Shown in pieces: positions 5,940 to 10,668 of a DNA stretch of 10,668 nucleotides. The first letter of the stretch is position 1; the number at the start of each line of letters is the position of its first letter. The notes beneath the pieces were generated by a model. It was not told the origin of the DNA. It ran no database searches and saw nothing but the letters and a program-made list of their open reading frames with translations. Location of the stretch: the NCBI GenBank assembly GCA_036386455.1, contig DASVVS010000141.1:1-10668 (forward strand). Reading direction: 5' to 3'. Position numbers and translations under genes: made by a program. This DNA is from AC-37 sp036386455 (GTDB lineage Bacteria > Actinomycetota > Thermoleophilia > Solirubrobacterales > Thermoleophilaceae).

Positions 5940-6724
5940 TGGCCAAGCGCGGCAAGCGCTACCGCGATCTCTACGCGCGCGTGGACCGCGAGCGCGACTA
6001 CACGCCCGCCGAGGCGGTGCAGCTCGTCAAGAGCCTGCAGTCCACCAAGGCGACCGAGACGATCGAGATCCACATCCGGACCGGTCTCAACGTGCGCCAC
6101 GCCGAGGAGCAATTGCGCGGCACGATCACCCTTCCCAACAGCGAGGGCCGCGACGTGACCGTCGCCGTCTTCGCCCGCGGCGACCAGGCGCGCGCCGCTG
6201 AGGCCGCCGGCGCCGACGTGGTCGGCGACGAGGATCTCGCCAAGCGCGTCGAGGAGGGCTGGACCGACTTCGACGTGGCGATCGCGACGCCGGACATGAT
6301 GCCGGTGGTCGGGCGCCTCGGCCGCGTCCTCGGTCCGCAGGGCAAGATGCCGAACCCGAAGGTGGGCACGGTCACCCCGGACGTCGCGAGCGCGGTCTCC
6401 GAGGCCAAGGCCGGCAAGGTCGAGTACCGCACCGACCGCTCGGCCATCGTCCACCTGGCGATCGGCAAGACTGACCAGGACGAGCGGGCGCTGCTCGAGA
6501 ACTACGCGGCGCTGATCGACGAGATCGTCCGGGCCAAGCCCGCGGCCGCGAAGGGCCGCTACCTGCGCACGATCACGCTCGCCACGAGCCACTCGCCGGG
6601 CGTGCGGGTCGACCCCACGCGCACGCGCGACATCCTCGAGGAGGCGCTGCCCGGCGGGAACGGCGACGGCGCCGCCGACGGGGCGGACGCCGCCGACGGC
6701 GCCGCCGCTCCGGAAGCGGCCTAG
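5939..6724 (+). CDS. rplA: 50S ribosomal protein uL1
   Basis: A 261-residue L1 with the two-domain fold: domain I from both termini (about 1-68 and 160-226), domain II inserted between them. The L1 signature GRLGRVLGPQGKMPNP is at 125-140. L1 binds 23S rRNA at the mobile stalk that releases deacylated tRNA, and in many bacteria represses its own L11-L1 mRNA. No L1-target structure is obvious in the short rplK leader. The conserved core ends near residue 226 (SPGVRVDP). A tail of about 25-30 residues rich in Ala, Gly and Asp (GDGAADGADAADGAAAPEAA) goes beyond the usual L1 length of roughly 230-240. The start is fixed by the TGATG overlap with rplK. Confidence 0.97.
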   Translation: MAKRGKRYRDLYARVDRERDYTPAEAVQLVKSLQSTKATETIEIHIRTGLNVRHAEEQLRGTITLPNSEGRDVTVAVFARGDQARAAEAAGADVVGDEDLAKRVEEGWTDFDVAIATPDMMPVVGRLGRVLGPQGKMPNPKVGTVTPDVASAVSEAKAGKVEYRTDRSAIVHLAIGKTDQDERALLENYAALIDEIVRAKPAAAKGRYLRTITLATSHSPGVRVDPTRTRDILEEALPGGNGDGAADGADAADGAAAPEAA

Positions 6725-6741
6725 CGCGGCAGCACCGGCGG

Positions 6742-7551
6742 ATGCGCTTCCTGCGCCGCCGGATCGACGACGAGCCCGACCTGCCGGAGCCGCCGGTCGC
6801 CGACGCCCCGGGGACGCTGCCGCCGGACGTGCCGGAGCTGCCGCCGGGCCGCGCGCTCGTGTCGGATCCGGACGCGACCGAGGTCGGCTGGATCAGCGAC
6901 GAGCACTGGAGCGCCTGGTCGGAGCTGGCCGAGCTGTTTCCCGGGAGCGGCCTCTGGCCCGTCCTGGTGGCGCCCTATGGCGGCGACGACCGCGACCCGC
7001 TGGAGGAGCTCGACCTCGAGCTGGGCCGCGGCCCGGTCGCCGAGACCGATGCGGCGGCGGTGCTCGCCGAGCTCTGGGGCGTGGACGCCGAGGACGCGGA
7101 CGACCCGGATTTCCTGGAGGTCCTGGCGCCGTTCGGAGCACGCTTTCCGGGACTCGCCGGCATTCGTCCCGAACGTAGGCCGGGCGGCATCGGCAAGGCC
7201 GTGAAGTCGATGGCCAACTGGTCGCGGCTCGCGCTCGTCCCGGTCACGCGCGGGGCGGACGTGCCTGCCGCGATCGGCTGGAGCGGCCCCGTGAACCTCA
7301 CGGACGAGGTGTGGAAGCTCTCGGTCGTGCTGCGTTCTTGGGAGGAGCGCTTCGGCGCGCTTGTCGTGGGCATCGGGTTCGACACGCTCACGCTGGCGGT
7401 CCGGCGGCCGCCGGCCGGCGACGCGGCGCTCGCCGTGGCGGCCGAGCACTTCGCGTTCTGTCCCGACAACATCACGCAGGGCGCGGGCACGATGTCGCGC
7501 TACGCGCGCGAGATCGACGGAGCGGTCGCGTGGTCGTTCTGGTGGGACTGA
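6742..7551 (+). CDS. DUF4253 domain protein between rplA and rplJ
   Basis: A 269-residue soluble protein, probably cotranscribed with rplA, 17 nt after its stop. The C-terminal third (about 160-269) matches DUF4253: SRLALVPVTRGADVPAAIGW, SVVLRSWEERFGALVVGIGFDTL, AAEHFAFCPDNITQG and the terminal WSFWWD. The N-terminal part is acidic and proline-rich at the start (PDLPEPPVADAPGTLPPDVP), with segments such as WPVLVAPY (72-79) that recur in family members. The function is unknown. The conserved aromatic, His and Cys residues of EHFAFCPDN suggest a binding or catalytic site, but that is inference. DUF4253 proteins are widespread in actinomycetes but are not part of the core ribosomal cluster, so this is an insertion into the locus. 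Codon bias matches the neighbours. The ATG start lacks a clear ribosome binding site. Confidence 0.82.
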   Translation: MRFLRRRIDDEPDLPEPPVADAPGTLPPDVPELPPGRALVSDPDATEVGWISDEHWSAWSELAELFPGSGLWPVLVAPYGGDDRDPLEELDLELGRGPVAETDAAAVLAELWGVDAEDADDPDFLEVLAPFGARFPGLAGIRPERRPGGIGKAVKSMANWSRLALVPVTRGADVPAAIGWSGPVNLTDEVWKLSVVLRSWEERFGALVVGIGFDTLTLAVRRPPAGDAALAVAAEHFAFCPDNITQGAGTMSRYAREIDGAVAWSFWWD

Positions 7552-7557
7552 CGACCC

Positions 7558-7565
7558 GCTAACCT
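7558..7565 (+). promoter_or_regulatory. Candidate -10 element of the rplJ-rplL transcript
   Basis: GCTAACCT contains TAACCT at 7560-7565. It lies seven bases after the DUF4253 gene and would start transcription near 7572, just before the L10-leader-like structure. It fits the GCTANNCT pattern found ahead of rpmG, rplK and rpoB. No good -35 is seen. Confidence 0.45.
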
Positions 7566-7696
7566 CAGCCGCACAACGAGCTGCCCGAGACCCCCGGCCG
7601 GCGTTTCGCCGTAAGACCTGGGCAGGTGGATCGGATGAGCATTCGCTCTACCGAGCCCGCCTGTGTGCGGGCTCTTTTGATCTTGGAGACGAGCGA
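7566..7696 (+). promoter_or_regulatory. L10-leader-like autoregulatory mRNA region
   Basis: The 5' leader of rplJ. CTGCCC (7581-7586) pairs with GGGCAG (7620-7625), enclosing the hairpin CGGCG (7599-7603) / CGCCG (7607-7611). The internal-loop sequences CGAGACC and GTAAGACCTGGGCAGG resemble the L10 leader family, where the L10-L12 complex binds its own mRNA to limit synthesis. Downstream, GAGC (7637-7640) can pair with GCTC (7645-7648). That GCTC can also pair with GAGC at 7653-7656, which belongs to the terminator stem at 7653-7674, so an antiterminator/terminator choice is possible. The position and architecture are convincing. The family match is from memory. Confidence 0.7.
7653..7678 (+). 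terminator. Internal terminator (attenuator) just before rplJ
   Basis: GAGCCCGC (7653-7660) and GCGGGCTC (7667-7674) form a perfect 8-bp stem around a 6-nt loop, followed by TTTT at 7675-7678. It stands only 18 nt before the rplJ start and within its leader, so it most likely attenuates the rplJ-rplL transcript. It could also terminate the rplA-DUF4253 transcript. Confidence 0.75.
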
Positions 7697-8617
7697 GTGA
7701 ACAGGGACGAGAAGGCAGCGGTCATCGACGAGGTGGCGGAGCGGATCGAGGGGTCGCAGGCGATCTTCGCGATCGACTACCGCGGGCTGTCGGTCAAGCA
7801 GGCGGTCGAGCTGCGCCAGCGGCTGAGCGACGCCGACGCTCACTTCCAGGTCGTCAAGAACCGCCTGACGATCCGGTCGGCCGACAAGGCCGGCGCGGAG
7901 GACCTGAAGACCTTCCTCGAGGGGCCGACGGCTCTGGCGTTCGTGCAGGGCGACGTCGCGGTCGCCGCGAAGGCGCTCGCCACGTTCCGCCGCGAGAACG
8001 GCCTGCTCGAGTTCAAGGGCGGGACGCTCGACGGCGACGTCCTCAGCACCGAGCAGATCGAGTCGATCGCGCGGCTGCCCGCCCGCGAGGTGCTCCACGG
8101 CCAGTTCGTGGGCGTGCTCGCCTCGCCGATCACGGGCCTGGTCCGCGGGCTGGCGTCGATGATCGGCGGGCTGGCGAGCCAGCTCCAGCAGATCGCCGAC
8201 CAGGGGCTGGTGACGGGCGAGGCCCCGGCGGCGGCGGAGGCTCCGGCCCCCGCCGAGGATGCCGCCCCCGCCGAGGAGGCTGCGGCTCCGGCCGAGGAGG
8301 CTCCGGCCCCCGCCGAGGATGCCGCTCCGGCCGAGGAGGCTGCCGCTCCGGCCGACGCCCCCGAGGAGCCCGACGCCGGCGCGGACGCTCCGGCCGAGAC
8401 CGCCACCGAGGAGGCCCCCGCCGAGGAGACCCCCGCCGGCGACGCTCCCGCCGAGGGCGCCGGCGACACCCCCGCCGCAGACGCATCGGGCGACGAGCCC
8501 ACCCCCGCCGAGGAGGCCCCCGGGTCGCCGACCGCGGAGGCCGAGACGGCCGAGCAGGAAGAAGCTTCGGAAACCACTGACACGCCCTCCGAGGGCGAGA
8601 CGGAACAGGAGGGCTAA
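7697..8617 (+). CDS. rplJ: 50S ribosomal protein uL10 with long Ala/Pro/Glu-rich C-terminal tail
   Basis: A 306-residue protein. Residues 1-172 are a complete L10: MNRDEKAAVIDEVAERI, the IDYRGLSVKQAVELRQRL region, VVKNRLTIRSA, and the C-terminal helix SMIGGLASQLQQIADQGLV that binds L7/L12 dimers. L10 anchors the stalk on 23S rRNA beside L11. The remaining 130 or so residues form an acidic, low-complexity tail with two exact or near-exact 20-residue repeats (EAPAPAEDAAPAEEAAAPAE, 181-200 and 201-220). Typical bacterial L10 proteins are about 165-180 residues. The open frame extends far upstream, but GTG 7697 is chosen because homology begins there and GGAGA (7685-7689) lies 7 nt before it, after the leader structures. 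rplL follows with no gap. Confidence 0.95.
   Translation: MNRDEKAAVIDEVAERIEGSQAIFAIDYRGLSVKQAVELRQRLSDADAHFQVVKNRLTIRSADKAGAEDLKTFLEGPTALAFVQGDVAVAAKALATFRRENGLLEFKGGTLDGDVLSTEQIESIARLPAREVLHGQFVGVLASPITGLVRGLASMIGGLASQLQQIADQGLVTGEAPAAAEAPAPAEDAAPAEEAAAPAEEAPAPAEDAAPAEEAAAPADAPEEPDAGADAPAETATEEAPAEETPAGDAPAEGAGDTPAADASGDEPTPAEEAPGSPTAEAETAEQEEASETTDTPSEGETEQEG
8237..8356 (+). repeat. 60-bp tandem repeat inside the rplJ tail (two copies)
   Basis: Copies at 8237-8296 and 8297-8356 are nearly identical, with the first 29 bases unchanged, and each encodes EAPAPAEDAAPAEEAAAPA plus Glu or Asp. The period is exactly 60 bases, so the frame is kept. Shorter Ala/Pro/Glu-Glu degenerate units continue to about 8525. 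The repeat probably arose by slippage or unequal crossing-over and may vary in copy number between strains. Confidence 0.85.
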
Positions 8618-9004
8618 ATGGCCACCAGCACACAGGAGTGGATCGACGAGCTGAAGGGCATCTCGGTGCTCGAGCTGTCCGAGCGCATCAAGGCGCTCGA
8701 GGAGGAGTTCGGCGTATCGGCGACCGCCGTCGCCGCAGCGGCCCCGGCCGCCGGTGGCGGAGCCGCCGACGGCGCGCCCGCCGAGGAGGAGTCGAGCACG
8801 GTCGACGTAGTGCTCACGAGCTCCGGCGACAAGAAGATCCAGGTCATCAAGGTCGTCCGCGCGGCGACCGGCCTGGGCCTCAAGGAGGCCAAGGCGCTCG
8901 TCGACGAGGCGCCGAAGCCCATCAAGGAGGGCATCGAGCGCGACGAGGCCGAGAAGCTCAAGGGCGAGATCGAGGAGGCCGGCGGCTCCGTCGAGCTGAA
9001 GTAG
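8618..9004 (+). CDS. rplL: 50S ribosomal protein bL12 (L7/L12)
   Basis: A 128-residue protein of normal length. The N-terminal dimerisation domain (1-36, WIDELKGISVLELSERIKAL) binds the L10 helix. An Ala/Gly/Pro hinge spans about 37-57. The C-terminal domain (58-128) contains KKIQVIKVVRAATGLGLKEAKALVD, the surface that recruits translational GTPases. It starts directly after the rplJ stop (TAAATG), with AGGAGG at 8607-8612, a stronger ribosome binding site than most here. That fits the several-fold excess of L7/L12 over L10 in the stalk. Confidence 0.98.
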   Translation: MATSTQEWIDELKGISVLELSERIKALEEEFGVSATAVAAAAPAAGGGAADGAPAEEESSTVDVVLTSSGDKKIQVIKVVRAATGLGLKEAKALVDEAPKPIKEGIERDEAEKLKGEIEEAGGSVELK

Positions 9005-9042
9005 CCGGTCCGGGCGGCACGCACCGCCCACCAAGCCTCAGC

Positions 9043-9068
9043 GAGCGGCGGCCCCCGGGCCGCCGCTC
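9043..9068 (+). terminator. GC-rich hairpin after rplL
   Basis: GAGCGGCGGCC (9043-9053) and GGCCGCCGCTC (9058-9068) form an 11-bp perfect stem with a 4-nt loop, 38 nt past the rplL stop. The following bases (TGCGTTGG) are only weakly T-rich, so it may be a partial terminator or attenuator, or a hairpin protecting the mRNA 3' end. Confidence 0.6.
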
Positions 9069-9108
9069 TGCGTTGGGGCGGCAACGGAAGCAGTGAGGCG
9101 TCAACCGC

Positions 9109-9213
9109 GGGCGCTGGGGGCCGGCGCGCGGGGGTGCTCCGAAGGGGGCTCTCTGAGCCGCGAAGCGGCGTACCCCTGAGGAGCACCGCACGCGGGCCGG
9201 CGACGCAGCGGCC
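9109..9213 (+). other. Long imperfect palindrome, candidate structured RNA or repeat element
   Basis: Arms pair in tiers from outside to inside: CGCTG (9112-9116) with CAGCG (9206-9210), GCCGGC (9120-9125) with GCCGGC (9196-9201), CGCG (9127-9130) with CGCG (9191-9194), GGTGCTCC (9133-9140) with GGAGCACC (9180-9187), and AGGGG (9143-9147) with CCCCT (9173-9177). The tip can form GCCGC-GAA-GCGGC (9157-9169) or, alternatively, GGCTC-TCT-GAGCC (9147-9159). Five concentric tiers over about 100 nt are unlikely by chance, even in GC-rich DNA. It could be a processed leader RNA, a small RNA or a dispersed palindromic repeat. Confidence 0.55.
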
Positions 9214-9274
9214 CGGGCCAAGGTGGTTTTCCGCCCGACTTGCGGGTAAGATCGCCCCTGGCCAATAGCCGCAG

Positions 9275-9323
9275 CCGTCCCTCAGCAGCCGCTCCGCCAT
9301 ATATCCGCGGAGCCTCGGGACGG
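9275..9323 (+). other. Two-tier stem-loop upstream of the rpoB promoter
   Basis: CCGTCCC (9275-9281) pairs with GGGACGG (9317-9323), and inside it GCTCCGC (9291-9297) pairs with GCGGAGC (9307-9313) around the AT-rich loop CATATATCC. The asymmetric internal loop (9 nt versus 3 nt) is typical of a structured RNA rather than of a simple operator. Function unknown. Confidence 0.5.
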
Positions 9324-9343
9324 GGTCCGTGACGGCCTCTGAT

Positions 9344-9367
9344 GCGCCCCGCAAGGCGGCGCGTTTC
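9344..9367 (+). terminator. GNRA-capped hairpin just before the rpoB promoter
   Basis: GCGCCCC (9344-9350) pairs with GGCGGCGC (9355-9362, one bulge) around a GCAA tetraloop and is followed by GTTTC. It may end transcripts coming from rplL. The T-run is short. Confidence 0.4.
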
Positions 9368-9371
9368 GTCG

Positions 9372-9380
9372 TGCTATTCT
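9372..9380 (+). promoter_or_regulatory. Extended -10 promoter for rpoB
   Basis: TGCTATTCT combines a TGN extension with a TATTCT -10 hexamer (9375-9380), and bases 9373-9380 fit the GCTANNCT octamer. Transcription would start near 9387, giving a leader of about 69 nt before rpoB. No -35 is evident at the normal spacing, as allowed for extended -10 promoters. Confidence 0.55.
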
Positions 9381-9455
9381 GACCGGTCGCGATTGTGCGC
9401 CCCAGCGCGCGAGCGATAAGTCCTCCACCTCGTCCGACCTCAAGGAGCCGCCGTC

Positions 9456-10668
9456 TTGGCCCGTGTTGATGCCCCCCGCGTGCGCCGCAGCTTTGCGCGC
9501 CTGGAAACCCCGCTCGAGCTTCCCAACCTGATCGACATCCAGAAGGCGTCGTTCGATTGGCTGGTGAACACCGAATCAGGGGGGCTGCGCGAGACCATCG
9601 ACGACGTCTCGCCGATCGAGGACTACACCGGCAACCTTGCCGTGGTCTTCGAGGAGATCGCCTTCGACGAGCCCACCGCCTCGATCGAGGAGTGCCGTGA
9701 GAAGGACCTGACCTACGCGCGCCCGCTGAGCGTCAAGGTCGCGTTCCAGAACCGCGAGACCGGCGAGATCCGCGAGCAGTCGGTCTTCATGGGCGACTTC
9801 CCGTGGATGACGGAGTGGGGGACCTTCATCATCAACGGGACCGAGCGCGTCGTCGTGACGCAGCTGGTCCGCTCGCCCGGCGCCTACGTCATGGAGCCGA
9901 AGGACCGCGAGAAGCAGGTCTTCATCGCCAACCTGATGCCGGCCCGCGGCTCGTGGCTCGAGCTCGAGATCGACAAGAAGGGCCGCGTCTACGTCCGCAT
10001 CGACCGCAAGCGCAAGCTGCCCGTCACGGTCCTGCTGCGCGCGATGGGCTACGTCGAGGACGAGCAGATCCTCGAGATGTTCGACGGGTCGCTCTACATC
10101 CGGAACACGATCGACGCCGACACCGAGGTCACCCGCTCCGAGGAGGGCGCGCTGATCGAGCTGTTCAAGAAGCAGCGCCCCGGCGAGCCGCCGAGCGTCG
10201 ACAACGCCCGCGCGCTCCTGAACACGCTGTTCTTCGACCCCAAGCGCTACGACCTCACGCGCGTCGGCCGCTACAAGCTCAACAGCCGCCTGGGCCTGGA
10301 CGAGGACCTCGACACGAGGACCCTCACCCACCGGGACATCATCGAGCTGATCAAGGAGCTCGTCACGCTCCCGCGCGATCTCGGCATCCCCGAGAGCGGC
10401 GAGTTCTCCGAGGGCGAGCCGATCAAGGACTACGCGCTCGAGGCGCAGATGATCCCGCGCGACCCGATCGCCGACCGGCTCGACGAGTACGAGCACTTCG
10501 GCAACCGCCGCCTGCGCACCGTCGGCGAGCTGATCCAGGAGGCCTTCCGGATCGGCCTCTACCGCATGGAGCGGGTCGTGCGCGAGCGCCTCACCACCGA
10601 GGACGCCGACACGATCACCCCGCAGACGATCATCAACATCCGCCCGGTCGTGGCAGCGCAGAAGGAGT
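9456..10668 (+). CDS. rpoB: DNA-directed RNA polymerase beta subunit, N-terminal part (runs off window)
   Basis: The first 404 codons of RpoB, cut by the window end. It begins MARVDAPRVRRSFARLETPL with a TTG codon, chosen because AAGGAG (9442-9447) sits 8 nt before it and homology follows at once. An in-frame GTG at 9480 is a weaker alternative. Seen here are the N-terminal protrusion with GTERVVVTQLVRSPG (128-142), the RGSWLELEID segment (164-172), the lobe, and HFGNRRLRTVGELIQEAFRIGL (347-368). Residues matching the E. coli N-terminal rifampicin cluster (R143, V146, Q148) are the usual Arg131, Val134 and Gln136. The main rifampicin region and the catalytic parts lie beyond the window. Before HFGNRR, residues 311-346 look longer than in common actinomycete RpoB. 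Confidence 0.97.
   Translation, partial: MARVDAPRVRRSFARLETPLELPNLIDIQKASFDWLVNTESGGLRETIDDVSPIEDYTGNLAVVFEEIAFDEPTASIEECREKDLTYARPLSVKVAFQNRETGEIREQSVFMGDFPWMTEWGTFIINGTERVVVTQLVRSPGAYVMEPKDREKQVFIANLMPARGSWLELEIDKKGRVYVRIDRKRKLPVTVLLRAMGYVEDEQILEMFDGSLYIRNTIDADTEVTRSEEGALIELFKKQRPGEPPSVDNARALLNTLFFDPKRYDLTRVGRYKLNSRLGLDEDLDTRTLTHRDIIELIKELVTLPRDLGIPESGEFSEGEPIKDYALEAQMIPRDPIADRLDEYEHFGNRRLRTVGELIQEAFRIGLYRMERVVRERLTTEDADTITPQTIINIRPVVAAQKE

Larger units (their letters stand above)
9005..9455 (+). other. Structured 451-nt rplL-rpoB gap without a gene
   Basis: No reading frame with convincing coding bias or homology is visible on either strand. The gap holds four separate hairpin blocks (9043-9068, 9109-9213, 9275-9323, 9344-9362), a weak TAAGAT at 9247-9252, a stronger extended -10 at 9372-9380 and the rpoB ribosome binding site at 9442-9447. 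In E. coli the rplL-rpoB gap also holds an attenuator and an RNase III site, so a similar control region is plausible here. Confidence 0.7.

Noticed and set aside
8237..8525. Repeat array that might suggest CRISPR
   Set aside because: The repeats are in frame, contiguous without spacers, and encode a regular peptide.
7565..9034. 489-codon - strand frame opposite rplJ-rplL, with long Gly/Leu runs
   Set aside because: It is the reverse reading of the Ala/Pro/Glu repeats and of two certain ribosomal genes. There is no start context or homology.
9247..9252. TAAGAT as a second promoter in the rplL-rpoB gap
   Set aside because: There is no -35 or TG extension at the right spacing and it does not fit the GCTANNCT pattern. 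It is kept only as a weak possibility.

Overview
The window is high-GC DNA with strong G/C bias at third codon positions, GTG and TTG starts and tightly packed same-strand genes. The order rpmG-secE-nusG-rplK-rplA-[DUF4253]-rplJ-rplL-rpoB is the universal secE-nusG/L11-L1/L10-L12/rpoB cluster. The four-cysteine L33, the Rv0130-like MaoC protein, the DUF4253 protein and the codon bias point to an actinomycetote. A deep lineage such as Thermoleophilia (Solirubrobacterales-like) is my inference. Every gene supported here lies on the + strand.

Region 1 (1-4053) is an accessory, operon-like run. After the possible tail of an upstream gene and a strong hairpin terminator (111-145) come four close or overlapping genes. 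They encode a MaoC-type (R)-enoyl-CoA hydratase, an SCP2-like/alpha-beta hydrolase fusion, a six-helix YihY/BrkB membrane protein and an RfbH/E1-type dehydratase. The last carries the complete C-x57-C-x-C-x7-C iron-sulphur signature and His in place of the PLP lysine.

Region 2 (4054-5939) holds rpmG (L33), secE with an unusual charged N-terminal extension of about 150 residues, nusG, and rplK (L11). Region 3 (5939-7551) is rplA (L1), overlapping rplK by one base, followed 17 nt later by a DUF4253 protein that is not part of the usual ribosomal cluster. Region 4 (7552-9004) is an L10-leader-like regulatory region with an internal terminator, then rplJ (L10) with a long Ala/Pro/Glu repeat tail, then rplL (L7/L12). 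Region 5 (9005-9455) is a 451-nt gap without a gene but full of inverted repeats, ending in a probable extended -10 promoter. rpoB then starts at a TTG codon and runs off the window after 404 codons.

Functionally, regions 2-5 supply ribosomal stalk and L1/L11 proteins, the preprotein translocase subunit SecE, the elongation factor NusG and the RNA polymerase beta subunit. The octamer GCTANNCT occurs in four inter-gene gaps, ahead of rpmG, rplK, rplJ and rpoB, and may be the shared -10 element. I see no phage, transposon, CRISPR or defence system. The least-explained items are the structured rplL-rpoB gap, the DUF4253 gene, the disordered tails on SecE/L10/L1, and the lone RfbH enzyme.
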